Positions 30,751 through 38,958 of a DNA stretch of 39,014 nucleotides are shown here, piece by piece. A program made the translations under genes and the position numbers. This DNA is from Catenulispora pinistramenti (GTDB lineage: Bacteria > Actinomycetota > Actinomycetes > Streptomycetales > Catenulisporaceae). The notes beneath the pieces are model-generated. The model had not been told where the DNA came from and did not search any database. It worked only from the letters and a program-made list of their open reading frames with translations. The DNA is taken from assembly GCF_018274385.1 (NCBI RefSeq), contig NZ_JAAFYZ010000086.1:1-39014 (forward strand), in the 5' to 3' direction. The stretch's first letter is position 1. The number at the start of each line of letters is the position of its first letter.

Positions 30751-32268
30751 TCAGTCAGCCGATCGCCGCTCGGTCGCGGCCTCCTCGACCAGGCTATGCA
30801 CGATCCGGGCTGTGGCGGGATACAGGTTCCGGTATTGGGCGTACAGCCTCGTGTAGATGCGGTGCCGCGCGGGATCAGGCGCCACGACATGGTCGACCGG
30901 GTTCCAGGCCGCGATGTCGTCCAGCGCGGCGTTCCCGGCGGCCACCGCGGCCAGGAACGCGTCGCCGTACGCCGCGCCGATCGTGTGCCGGGGAATCTGC
31001 TGCGGGCGTCCGATCACGTCGGAGACGATCTGCGTCCACAGCCCGCCGGTGGTGCCGCCGCCGACCGCGACGTAGCGGTCCGGCTCCTCGCCGGACAGGG
31101 CGATGGCCTCCAGATTGTGCCGCACCCCGAACGCGGTGGCCTCCAAGGCCGCGCGGTAGAGGTGGCCGCGGGTGTGGTGCAGGGTGAGACCGGCCAGGAC
31201 GCCGCGGGCGTCCGGGTCGAACAGGGGAGTGCGCTCGCCGGCGAAGTACGGCAGCATCAGCAGGCCGTCCGCACCCGGCGGCAGTGCGGTGGCCTCGGTG
31301 GTCAAGGTGGCGTAGTCGGTGGCCGTGAGGTCGGCCAGCCAGCTGGTGACGGCGCCGGAGGTGGCCATGCCGGCGGCCAGGCAGTTGGTGCCGGGCAGCA
31401 GGCCGGTGGGTCCCCACAGGTTGGCCAGCGCGTAGGCGGTCCTGGTGACGTGCACCAGGAACATCGTGGTCCCGTACATCAGCATGCTGTCGCCGGGCTG
31501 GAGCACGCCGACGCCCGCCGCCTCGGACCAGGCGTCGATGGTGCCGGCCAGGACCGGGGTGCCCGCCGGCAGCCCGGTCTCGGCGGCGGCCCCTGCGGTG
31601 ATCCCGCCGATGATCTCGGTCGGCCAGGCCAGGCGCGGGAACTCGACGTCGGGGGCGATCTGCCGGCACCAGTCCTCGATCCAGGCGTTCTCCCGCTGCG
31701 AGTACAGCGGGACGGACTGGCTGGCCGAGTGGTGGTCCAGGACGTATTCGCCGGTGAGCCGGAACGTCAGGTAGGAGGAGGCCATGAACCAGCGCCGGGT
31801 GGCCGCGGCCACCTTCGGCTCGTGCTCGGCCAGCCAGCCGAACTTCGGGCCGATCGCCTGGCTGGTCAGCGGCGAGCCGCAGCGGGCCAGGACGATGCCG
31901 CCGCCGAGCCGCTCGCTCTGCTCCGCGATCTGCGCGGTGGCGCGGGTGTCGATGCCGTAGAGGATCGCCGGGCGCAGCGGCCGGCCTTCGGCGTCGGCGG
32001 GCAGCAGACACGGCCCGATGCCGCTGACCGCGATCGCGTCGATCGGCTGCGGTCCGCCGGGGACGGCCGGCAGCGCCGCCAGCAGTTCGGCGACGATCTG
32101 CCGGAAGTCGGCCCACCAGATGAGCTCGGGATCGTGCTCGAACCACTCCGGCCGCGGCGAGGAGACGGCGTGCGGCCGCGTGGCCTGGGCCAGCACGGTG
32201 CCGTCGGCCGCGACCAGGACGCCTTTGCTGCTGGCGGTGCCGATGTCGACGCCGAGTGTCAGGCCCAT
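30751..32268 (-). CDS. FGGY-family carbohydrate kinase (xylulokinase-like)
   Basis: FGGY kinases phosphorylate ketoses or polyols with ATP. The 505-residue protein has the N-terminal phosphate motif LGVDIGTASSKGVLV, the middle GPCLLPADAEGRPLRPAILYGIDTR region typical of xylulokinase-like members, and the catalytic base Asp in VLAGTIDAWSEAAGVG. The adenosine motif is VAVGGGTTGGLWTQIVSDV. ATG 32268 has AAGGAG at six bases. It is separated from the lipoprotein gene by 144 bp with a strong hairpin, so it may be expressed less than the importer. Combined with the FucI-like isomerase upstream, the likely substrate is the ketose made by that enzyme. Confidence 0.93.
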   Translation of the reverse strand: MGLTLGVDIGTASSKGVLVAADGTVLAQATRPHAVSSPRPEWFEHDPELIWWADFRQIVAELLAALPAVPGGPQPIDAIAVSGIGPCLLPADAEGRPLRPAILYGIDTRATAQIAEQSERLGGGIVLARCGSPLTSQAIGPKFGWLAEHEPKVAAATRRWFMASSYLTFRLTGEYVLDHHSASQSVPLYSQRENAWIEDWCRQIAPDVEFPRLAWPTEIIGGITAGAAAETGLPAGTPVLAGTIDAWSEAAGVGVLQPGDSMLMYGTTMFLVHVTRTAYALANLWGPTGLLPGTNCLAAGMATSGAVTSWLADLTATDYATLTTEATALPPGADGLLMLPYFAGERTPLFDPDARGVLAGLTLHHTRGHLYRAALEATAFGVRHNLEAIALSGEEPDRYVAVGGGTTGGLWTQIVSDVIGRPQQIPRHTIGAAYGDAFLAAVAAGNAALDDIAAWNPVDHVVAPDPARHRIYTRLYAQYRNLYPATARIVHSLVEEAATERRSAD

Positions 32269-32309
32269 GCCGGGCTCCTTCCGCCGTGCCGGATCGATGG
32301 TCGGTAGGA

Positions 32310-32356
32310 GGCCCGGCTCCCCGGCGGCATGAGGCGCGCTGCCGGGGAGCCGGGCC
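32310..32356 (-). terminator. 16-bp perfect hairpin between lipoprotein and kinase genes
   Basis: A perfect stem is formed by 32310-32325 (GGCCCGGCTCCCCGGC) and 32341-32356 (GCCGGGGAGCCGGGCC) with a 15-nt loop. It lies inside the presumed operon. It may act as a partial terminator or as a 3' stabiliser that raises binding-protein mRNA relative to the kinase, as is common after binding-protein genes. Confidence 0.8.
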
Positions 32357-32412
32357 GGTCTGGTGTGTCCTGTCCAGCGCGTCGGGTCAGGACGTGGTCG
32401 TCATGGTCGTCG

Positions 32413-33408
32413 TCAGGACTTGGTCGTCATGTCGTACTGCTTGTACACGGCGTCGGCGTTGTCCTTGGTGATCTGGATGGTCGGCAGCGTCTGCTTCTTG
32501 GCCACGCTCTGACCGTGCACGATCGCCTCGGCCGTCGCCGCCGCCTGCTCGGCCCCGGTCGGGTACACGAACGTCGTGTACATCGACCCCTGCTGCACCG
32601 CCCGGATGCCGCCGGTCGGGATGGCCAGGCCGTCGGTGCCGATGAACTTGATCTGGCTTGCCTTGTTCGCACCCTGGGCGGCCAGCACCGCGCCGAGCGC
32701 CATGTCGTCGTTCTCGCCGTACACCAGGTCTATCTTCGTCCCCTGCGACAGCCACTGCTGCATGATGGTCGTGGCGTTCGCCTTCAGCCACTTGGCTTCC
32801 TGGTGGTAGGCGATGGTGATGTCGTGCCCGGCGATCGCGTCGCGGAAGCCCTTGTCCCGGTCGATCTGCGGCTGGTCGGACAAGATGCCCTGGAGCTCGG
32901 CGACGTTGCCGCCGCTGGGCAGCGCGGCGACCGCGGCCTGCCCGGCCAGCTTGCCGATGGCGTAGTTGTCGCCGCCGATGAACGCGGTGTAGCAGTCGGT
33001 GTTGACGCTGCGGTCCAGGATGATCACCGGGATGTGCGCCTGGCAGGCCTGCAGGACCGCTGCGGTCAGCGGGGCGGGCTCGTTCGGGGAGACGATCAGC
33101 ACGTCCACCTTCTGCTGCACGAAGTTCTGGACCTGCGAGACCTGCGTCGCGCTGTCCTGGTGGGCGTCGGTGATCGGCAGCAGCTTCAAGTCCGGGTACT
33201 TCTTCACGTAGTAGGCCAGCTGCGCGTTGAGCTGGGCCCGGTAGGGCTCGGCGTTGTTGGACTGGGAGTATCCGATCACGAACGTCTTGCCGGAGCCGCC
33301 CGACGCGCCGGAGGAGTCGGACTTGGGTGCGGTGGAGGCGCAGGCGCCCAGTGCCGCCACGGCTATCGCGGCGAGCAGTGCTGTTGCGGTCTTGCGATGC
33401 GAAAACAC
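32413..33408 (-). CDS. Sugar ABC transporter substrate-binding lipoprotein
   Basis: The 331-residue periplasmic-binding-protein-type-1 (ribose-type) lipoprotein captures sugar outside the membrane. Its lipobox ALGACAS places the acylated cysteine at about residue 23, followed by a Ser/Gly-rich linker. The fold is clear from KTFVIGYSQSNNAEPYRAQL, VDVLIVSPNEPAPLTAAVL, IPVIILDRSVNTDCYTAFIGGDN, DLVYGENDDMALGAVLA and KFIGTDGL. It belongs to the subgroup of pentose or deoxyhexose binders. ATG 33408 has GGAGG at seven bases. The permease gene ends 25 bp upstream. Confidence 0.95.
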   Translation of the reverse strand: MFSHRKTATALLAAIAVAALGACASTAPKSDSSGASGGSGKTFVIGYSQSNNAEPYRAQLNAQLAYYVKKYPDLKLLPITDAHQDSATQVSQVQNFVQQKVDVLIVSPNEPAPLTAAVLQACQAHIPVIILDRSVNTDCYTAFIGGDNYAIGKLAGQAAVAALPSGGNVAELQGILSDQPQIDRDKGFRDAIAGHDITIAYHQEAKWLKANATTIMQQWLSQGTKIDLVYGENDDMALGAVLAAQGANKASQIKFIGTDGLAIPTGGIRAVQQGSMYTTFVYPTGAEQAAATAEAIVHGQSVAKKQTLPTIQITKDNADAVYKQYDMTTKS

Positions 33409-33433
33409 AGTGTCCTCCGTGGGAAGAAGGGTG

Positions 33434-34606
33434 CTAGCCGCGCCGGTAGCGGATCCGCCGGGTCAGCGGATCGACCGCGCCGCGCAGGAAGCCCGGCCGT
33501 TGCAGGACGACCGCCACCACGACGATCAGCCCCTTGATGATGAGTTGCAGGTTGTCGCTGACCGCGTTCAGCCCCAGCACGTTGTCCAGCAGGGTCAGGA
33601 TCAGCGCGCCGACGGCGGTCCCGGTGACGGACCCCTTGCCGCCGGCCAGACTGGTGCCGCCGATCACCGCCGCGGCGATGGCGTCCAGTTCGTATCCGGT
33701 GCCGGCCAGCGGGTCGGCGGAGGCGCTGTACGCGGCGTCGATCGGGCCGGCGAACCCGGCGAGCATCCCGGACAGCGTGAACACGGCGATCACCACCAGG
33801 GCGACGTTCACCCCGGACAGCCGGGCCGCCACCGGGTTCCCGCCGACCGCGTAGATGTGCCGCCCGAACCGGGTGCGGGACAGGATCAGCTGGAAGACGA
33901 CGCAGACCGCGAAGAAGGCGATCAGCGGGTACCCGACCCCGGCCCGGCCGAACAGCGGCAGCCAGGACCCGGAGACCAGTTGGTGGCCCGGGGTGCCGAG
34001 CTTCGCGAACGCGTCGGCTTTGCGCGTCGGCTGCCCGTTCGGGCCGATCAGCTGCACGCCGACCGCCACGTTGTTGGAGACCTGCCGGTCGATGCCGCGC
34101 ACCACCGAGAGCATGGCCAGGGTCATCACGAACGACTGGATCTTCAGCCAGGTGGTCCCGACCCCGTTGAGGAACCCGAACAACGCGCCGACCGCGGCGC
34201 ACGCCGGGACGATGAGCAGCGGCGACAGGCCGTGGTGCACCAGCAGCATCGCGGCCGTCATCGAGCCGATCCCCAGGATCGAGCCGACCGACAGGTCGAT
34301 GCCGGCGGTCAGGATGACCAGGGTGACGCCGACCGCGAGGATCCCGCGCGAGGCGAAGGCGGTGATGGCGTTGGTGAGGTTGGTCTGGTTCCAGAACACC
34401 GCCCCCTTGGTGATGACGCCGGCCGCGATCACCAGCACCAGCCCGATGTAGGACTGGAGCGAGCCCAGGGCCGGCAGTGCCCGGCGCAGTCGCTCAGTGG
34501 TGCCGGGCCGGTGCCGGTCCGGCACCTCCGGGGCCCCGGACCCGGACCCGGATCCGGCCCCAGCTCCGGACCCGGACCCGGGAGAATCGGAGAGGGTGTC
34601 AGTCAT
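33434..34606 (-). CDS. Sugar ABC transporter permease (RbsC-like)
   Basis: This 390-residue ribose-type permease has about eight to ten membrane segments. Landmarks are GILAVGVTLVILTAGIDLSVGS, FVMTLAMLSVVRGI, the conserved loop TRFGRHIYAVGGNPVAARLSGV, and the final GTSLAGGKGSVTGTAVGAL. The first 30 residues are a Gly/Ser-rich tail (SGSGAGAGSGSGSGAP) coded by a CCGGAC-type short repeat; it precedes the usual start of the family. ATG 34606 has GGGAG five bases upstream and overlaps the end of the ATPase gene by 8 bp, so coupling is likely. Confidence 0.95.
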   Translation of the reverse strand: MTDTLSDSPGSGSGAGAGSGSGSGAPEVPDRHRPGTTERLRRALPALGSLQSYIGLVLVIAAGVITKGAVFWNQTNLTNAITAFASRGILAVGVTLVILTAGIDLSVGSILGIGSMTAAMLLVHHGLSPLLIVPACAAVGALFGFLNGVGTTWLKIQSFVMTLAMLSVVRGIDRQVSNNVAVGVQLIGPNGQPTRKADAFAKLGTPGHQLVSGSWLPLFGRAGVGYPLIAFFAVCVVFQLILSRTRFGRHIYAVGGNPVAARLSGVNVALVVIAVFTLSGMLAGFAGPIDAAYSASADPLAGTGYELDAIAAAVIGGTSLAGGKGSVTGTAVGALILTLLDNVLGLNAVSDNLQLIIKGLIVVVAVVLQRPGFLRGAVDPLTRRIRYRRG

Positions 34607-36209
34607 GGGCGCTCCCGACGAGGGTTGAGCCGGAGGCCAGTACCGCCTGGCGAGCCATGGCAGCGGACAGGATCGCCTCCTGGGCGGCGACCGGGCCGTG
34701 CGCCGGGTCGCGGTGGAACTCGCCGGTGATCCGGCCTTCGCAGAGCACGAGGATCCGGTCGCAGATCCCGAGCAGTTCGGGCAGTTCGCTGGAGACCGCG
34801 AGGATCGCCGAGCCCGCCTCGGCCAACCGGTCCAGCAGAGCGTGGATCTCCGCCTTCGCCCCGACGTCGATCCCCCGCGTCGGCTCGTCGACCAGCAGCA
34901 GCGTCGGCTTGGTGAGCAGGCACTTGGCCAGCACTACCTTCTGCTGGTTGCCGCCGGACAGCGTGCCGACGACGGTCTCCACGCTGGCGGTCTTGGTGCC
35001 CAGAGCGGCGTTCTGCTCGGCCGCCGCCGCCTTCTCGGCCCGCCGGTTCACCGTCCGCCACGGCCGCAGGAAGCGGTGCAGCGCGGCCAGCGTCGTGTTG
35101 AACCGGACCGTGTTGTCCAGGACCAGGCTCTGCGCTTTACGGTCCTCGGCGACCAGGGCGAGCCCCCGGCGGATCGCCTGCCGGGGGGAACGCGGCGCGT
35201 AGGGACGGCCGTCGAGCTTGATGCTGCCGGTGACCGGACCCCGGGCGCCGTATAGCGATTCCAGGACCTCCGAACGTCCGGCGCCCATCAGCCCGGCCAG
35301 CCCCACGATCTCCCCGGCCCGCACCGTGAAGTCCAGATCGTGCAGCGCTGTCCCGGACTGGCCGGGCGTCGGGGTGAAGGTGAGTCCTGATACCTCCAGC
35401 CGGACCGGGCCGTCGGAACGCTGCTCCGCGGCGCGCGGGTAGAGGTTGTCCAGCGGGCGGCCGACCATCAGGGCCACCAGTTCGTCCCGGCCCACGGTGT
35501 GCGCGTCGCGCGAGCCCACATAGCCGCCGTCGCGGAGTACGGTCACCGAGTCGGCGATCTCCTTCAGCTCCTCCAGGCGGTGCGAGATGTAGACGATGCC
35601 GACCCCGCGCCGGGACAGCGAGCGGATGACCGTGAACAGCCGCTCCACCTCCGCCGCGGCCAGGGCGGAAGTGGGCTCGTCCATCACCAGTATCTTCAGC
35701 CGGCCGTTGAGCGCCTTGGCGACCTCGACCAGCTGCCGCTCGGCGATCCGGCACTCGCGCACCGGCTGCTGCGGCGGCAGGGCCAGGCCCAGCTCGGCCA
35801 GCAGTTCGGTGGTGCGCCGGTGCATGGCCTTGCGGTCCAGGGTGCCGCGCCGGCTGCGCAGCTCCCGGCCCAGGAACACGTTGTCCGAGACGGACAGCTC
35901 GGGCACCAGGTTCAGCTCCTGGTGGATCATCGTGATGCCGTGGTGCGCGGCCTGTTTCGGGCTGTGGATGCGGGCCGGCTCGCCGTCGAGCTCGATGACG
36001 CCGTCGTAGTCGGCGTGCACGCCGGCCAGGATGTTCATCAGCGTCGACTTGCCGGCCCCGTTCTCCCCGAGCAGCGCGACGACCTCGCCGCCGTGGACTG
36101 TCAGGTCCACGCCTGTCAGGGCCCTGACCCCCGGGAACTGTTTGGCGATGTCGCGCATGCGCAGCAGCGGGGGAGCGGAGTCGGCGGTCATGTCCCCGTC
36201 AGGCCGCAT
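34599..36209 (-). CDS. Sugar ABC transporter ATPase (two nucleotide-binding domains, RbsA-like)
   Basis: This 536-residue ATPase has two fused nucleotide-binding domains. The first has Walker A GENGAGKSTLMN, Walker B LVMDEPTSAL and a family-typical signature near IAERQLVEVAKAL. The second has a degenerate Walker A (LMGAGRSEVLES), as is normal in this family, and a full signature LSGGNQQKVVLAKCL with LLVDEPTRGIDVG. The start is uncertain: ATG 36209 overlaps the isomerase gene by 11 bp, and ATG 36191 lies 7 bp after its stop and gives the more usual N-terminus (MTADSAPPLLRMRDI); neither has a good ribosome site. Confidence 0.95.
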   Translation of the reverse strand: MRPDGDMTADSAPPLLRMRDIAKQFPGVRALTGVDLTVHGGEVVALLGENGAGKSTLMNILAGVHADYDGVIELDGEPARIHSPKQAAHHGITMIHQELNLVPELSVSDNVFLGRELRSRRGTLDRKAMHRRTTELLAELGLALPPQQPVRECRIAERQLVEVAKALNGRLKILVMDEPTSALAAAEVERLFTVIRSLSRRGVGIVYISHRLEELKEIADSVTVLRDGGYVGSRDAHTVGRDELVALMVGRPLDNLYPRAAEQRSDGPVRLEVSGLTFTPTPGQSGTALHDLDFTVRAGEIVGLAGLMGAGRSEVLESLYGARGPVTGSIKLDGRPYAPRSPRQAIRRGLALVAEDRKAQSLVLDNTVRFNTTLAALHRFLRPWRTVNRRAEKAAAAEQNAALGTKTASVETVVGTLSGGNQQKVVLAKCLLTKPTLLLVDEPTRGIDVGAKAEIHALLDRLAEAGSAILAVSSELPELLGICDRILVLCEGRITGEFHRDPAHGPVAAQEAILSAAMARQAVLASGSTLVGSAHD

Positions 36210-37617
36210 CGCCGAACCCGTCGTAGTCGATGTCCAGCAGCCGGCAGATCGAGCGCAGTTCGGCGACGTACTCGCCGGGCACCGCGTGGATGTGGTTGGC
36301 GCCGAACCGGGACAGGAACGTCGCGGCGTCCGTATGCAGCCGGGCGAAGGCGTGCGGCCACTCGTAGGTGGACTGCCGCATCATCGCCTCGTTGGTGGCG
36401 TCGTCGTACTGCTCGAACTCGGCGCGCACGGCGTGCAGCCGGTAGCGGCCGTCCCGTCGGGTGAGCCGGGCCAGGGTGAACTCCCCGGGGGCGGCCAGGT
36501 GCTGCACCGAGGCCCCGCCGGCCGGGAAGTAGAAGACCTCCGGATACAGGTGGGTCTTGGCCAGGTTCTCGCCGGGGTCCTCGGAGCGGGCGGCGAACCA
36601 GGTGGCGTGCTGACCGGAGTTGCACAGGTCCCAGACGTCCTTGTCCGCGTGGTAGTGGCGGACGTCCGCGAACAGCACCGGCGTGCTTGACAGACCCTTG
36701 AGAAGCTGCATCGTCAGCGCGCCGTCCATGTCGGACTCGGTGGAGGTGACGACGGTCTCCTTGGGCCCCTCCCAGTCGTAGGGGTCGTTCAGGAACGCCT
36801 CGGCGATGTCCATCGTCGCGAAGTGCGTCGTCAGCTCCGGCTGGCCCTTGATGCCGGCGAAGTCCAGATTCCACTCCCGGACCAGCTCCTGCATCGCGTG
36901 GTAGGAGCGGATCTGGCGCTCCAGCAGCTCCGGGGTCAGCTGCTTGCCGTCGTAGTGGACGCCCGCGGCGTGCTTCTCCAGCCACGCGCGGCCCGCGCAG
37001 ACCCGGGACTGCTCGACCAAGTCCGAGCGGCGGACCACCTCCCACTGGTCGATCTCCTCGACGTCCACGCCGAACGTCCGCATCCACTGGTCGGTGTTCG
37101 CGACCGCCGTGTACATGCCCATCGGCCGGCCTCCCACCCGGCCGAAGGTCGCGCCGCGCAGGCTCCGCACGGCCCGCGCCGCCCGGGCCTCGGTCTCGAT
37201 CGCGGCGAGCACGTCCGGATCGGCGACGTCGCCCCAGGCGCGAGAATGCACCCGGCCGATCTGGTCCAGCGCCCCGCCGCCGGCCAGCATGCCGACCATG
37301 CCCGGATATACGGGGTCGATGTTGGCCAGCAGGAGCAGCGGGCCTTCGGTGGCCTCGGCGGCGAGCATCGTGAAGTGCGGGAAAGCCCAGACCGCGTAGT
37401 GGAACACGGTCAGGTCCACGCGCTGGTCGGCCAGCCGCCGGGACTGCTCGACGGCGATCTGGTTCGTGGTCACGATCTCGTCGGCGAGGACCACCTCGTG
37501 GCCCGCGCCGCGCAGCGCGGCGGCCACGCTCCCGGCCGAGTCGGCGATGAAGGACGCGATGTCCCGGCTGACGAAGTCCCGGCCGTCCGACATCGACAGG
37601 ATGCCTATCCGTGCCAC
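36199..37617 (-). CDS. Compact L-fucose/D-arabinose isomerase-family protein
   Basis: The protein belongs to the L-fucose isomerase superfamily of aldose-ketose isomerases, which use Mn. The metal ligands are recognisable: Glu294 in VTSTESDMDGA and Asp318 in VLFADVRHYH, 24 residues apart as in E. coli FucI (337 and 361), and a histidine in GANHIHAVPGEY (442/444). At 472 residues it is clearly shorter than E. coli FucI (591), so an N-terminal domain is reduced. Substrate may be L-fucose, D-arabinose or another aldopentose. The frame is open further upstream, but GTG 37617 is the start because AAGGAGG lies six bases before it, and the upstream segment holds the promoter and operators. It is the first gene of the import operon. 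Confidence 0.85.
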   Translation of the reverse strand: MARIGILSMSDGRDFVSRDIASFIADSAGSVAAALRGAGHEVVLADEIVTTNQIAVEQSRRLADQRVDLTVFHYAVWAFPHFTMLAAEATEGPLLLLANIDPVYPGMVGMLAGGGALDQIGRVHSRAWGDVADPDVLAAIETEARAARAVRSLRGATFGRVGGRPMGMYTAVANTDQWMRTFGVDVEEIDQWEVVRRSDLVEQSRVCAGRAWLEKHAAGVHYDGKQLTPELLERQIRSYHAMQELVREWNLDFAGIKGQPELTTHFATMDIAEAFLNDPYDWEGPKETVVTSTESDMDGALTMQLLKGLSSTPVLFADVRHYHADKDVWDLCNSGQHATWFAARSEDPGENLAKTHLYPEVFYFPAGGASVQHLAAPGEFTLARLTRRDGRYRLHAVRAEFEQYDDATNEAMMRQSTYEWPHAFARLHTDAATFLSRFGANHIHAVPGEYVAELRSICRLLDIDYDGFGDAA

Positions 37618-37681
37618 TGGTTCCTCCTTGGAGCGGGGTCCGGCGAGGGGTGCCGGCCCGCGCCGGGCGGGCCGAGCTGGG

Positions 37682-37712
37682 CGAGAAATCGATTTCAGAA
37701 ATCGATTTCTCG
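37682..37712. promoter_or_regulatory. Twin LacI operators forming a 31-bp palindrome
   Basis: Two copies of GAAATCGATTTC (37685-37696 and 37698-37709) are separated by one A. With flanks, CGAGAAATCGATTTC and GAAATCGATTTCTCG mirror each other perfectly. Centres are 13 bp apart. The element starts 2 bp beyond the -10 of the isomerase promoter and covers its probable start site, so binding of the adjacent LacI regulator should block transcription. Confidence 0.9.
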
Positions 37713-37714
37713 GC

Positions 37715-37743
37715 ACTGTAGAACCGGCTCAGAGGGCTGTCAA
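37715..37743 (-). promoter_or_regulatory. Promoter of the sugar import operon
   Basis: On the minus strand TTGACA (37743-37738), 17 bp, TACAGT (37720-37715). A start near 37708 gives a leader of about 90 nt. The -35 is perfect and the -10 keeps TAnnnT. Confidence 0.8.
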
Positions 37744-37761
37744 CGGTGCCGCTGCCAAGGC

Positions 37762-37790
37762 TTGACAGTGCGGAAACGCTGCTTTAGCGT
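37762..37790 (+). promoter_or_regulatory. Promoter of the LacI-family regulator gene
   Basis: TTGACA (37762-37767), 17 bp, TAGCGT (37785-37790). The two divergent -35 boxes are only 18 bp apart. Start would be near 37797, leaving a leader of about 148 nt with the third operator inside it. Confidence 0.68.
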
Positions 37791-37817
37791 CGCCGCCAGC
37801 GGACCCCCACCGACTAT

Positions 37818-37833
37818 GAGAGATCGATTTCTC
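37818..37833. promoter_or_regulatory. Third LacI operator, in the regulator's leader
   Basis: GAGAGATCGATTTCTC differs by a single base from the GAGAAATCGATTTCTC form of the twin site. It lies roughly 20-37 nt after the regulator's predicted start and implies autoregulation, or looping with the twin site about 130 bp away. Confidence 0.78.
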
Positions 37834-37944
37834 GCTACTCTGGACGGCGCGAGCCGACCGGTTCGCTCCGTGGTACCGTTCACCGCCCGCGCTGCTCTGT
37901 CGCCGGGCTGCGCCACGGTCGCCGGGCGGTGTCGAGGAGGTCCT

Positions 37945-38958
37945 GTGGGCAGCAGAGTGACGATCCGTGATGTGGCGGCGGTCGCGGAGGTGTCACCGGC
38001 GACGGTGTCGCGGGTGCTGAACGCTGACGAGCGCGTCGCGCCGGAGTTGCGCGAGCGGGTCCTGGCCGCCGTCGAGCGCCTGGGCTACCGCCCCAACAGC
38101 CAGGCCAGGTCGCTGCGCACCCAGGCCACGCGAGTCATCGGCCTGATCATCTCCGACATCCAGAACCCCTTCTTCACCTCCCTGGTGCGCGGAGTCGAGG
38201 ACGCCGCACAGGCCAGCGGCTACTCGGTGGTCCTGGCCAACTCCGACGAAGACCTCGGCAAGGAGCAGCAGTACCTGCGGGTCGCCGCCGCCGAGCAGAT
38301 GGCCGGGGTGATCCTGTCCCCGGCCTCCAGCAGCCGCACCCGGATCGGCGAACTCGTCCACGAGGAGATCCCGGTCGTGACCATCGACCGCCGCATCGCC
38401 GCCGACGTGGACAGCGTCGCGGTCGACAACGTCGCCGGCGCCCGCCAGGCAGTCGAGCACCTGCTCCAGACCGGGGCCCGCCGAGTGGGCGTCATCGCAG
38501 GCCCCGAAGACGTGTCCACGGCAGCCGACCGCCTGGAGGGCTACCGCGCGGCCCTACGAGCCGCGGGCCTGGCCGTGGACCCGGAGCTGATAGTCCGCGG
38601 CGACTTCCGCATCGACGGCGGCCACCGGGCAGCGGCCCGACTACTGGACCGCCCCGACCGCCCCGACGCCCTGTTCGCCGCCAACAACCTGATGCTCATC
38701 GGCACCCTGGACGCGATGGCCGAACGCGGCCTGACCGCCCCCGCCGACCTGCTACTGGCCGGCTTCGACGAGATGAGCTGGGCCGGCTTCGCCCCACCGC
38801 TGACCCTGGTCGAGCAGCCCACCTACGAGATCGGCCGGCTCGCCACGCAGATGCTGCTGCGCCGGATCGCGGGCGGGACCGCGGCGGCGGAGCATGTCGT
38901 GCTCGAGGCTACGTTGAAGGTGCGGGCTAGTAGTGATTTGGTGCGGCGGGCTGTTTAG
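37945..38958 (+). CDS. LacI-family transcriptional regulator
   Basis: The 337-residue repressor has an N-terminal helix-turn-helix (TIRDVAAVAEVSPATVSRVLN) and a hinge helix (NSQARSLRTQATRVIGLII) with the leucine that intercalates into CG-centred operators. The effector domain resembles ribose-binding protein: DIQNPFFTSLVRGVEDAA, GVILSPASSS, VVTIDRRIAADVDSVAVDN and FAANNLMLIGTL. GTG 37945 has GAGGAGG at 37934-37940; a GTG at 37957 is a weaker alternative, and the open frame further upstream is antisense to the isomerase. It diverges from the sugar operon and almost certainly binds the GAAATCGATTTC sites there; the inducer would be the imported sugar or its derivative. The final 56 bases of the window hold nothing I can name. 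Confidence 0.95.
   Translation: MGSRVTIRDVAAVAEVSPATVSRVLNADERVAPELRERVLAAVERLGYRPNSQARSLRTQATRVIGLIISDIQNPFFTSLVRGVEDAAQASGYSVVLANSDEDLGKEQQYLRVAAAEQMAGVILSPASSSRTRIGELVHEEIPVVTIDRRIAADVDSVAVDNVAGARQAVEHLLQTGARRVGVIAGPEDVSTAADRLEGYRAALRAAGLAVDPELIVRGDFRIDGGHRAAARLLDRPDRPDALFAANNLMLIGTLDAMAERGLTAPADLLLAGFDEMSWAGFAPPLTLVEQPTYEIGRLATQMLLRRIAGGTAAAEHVVLEATLKVRASSDLVRRAV

Noticed and set aside
37618..37716. N-terminal extension of the isomerase to an ATG at 37716
   Set aside because: The segment contains the operators and lies downstream of the promoter only by a few bases; GTG 37617 has a perfect AAGGAGG and begins at the conserved ARIGILS strand.
36823..37944. Upstream extension of the LacI reading frame
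   Set aside because: It is antisense to the isomerase and crosses the operators; GTG 37945 has GAGGAGG and starts directly before the helix-turn-helix.
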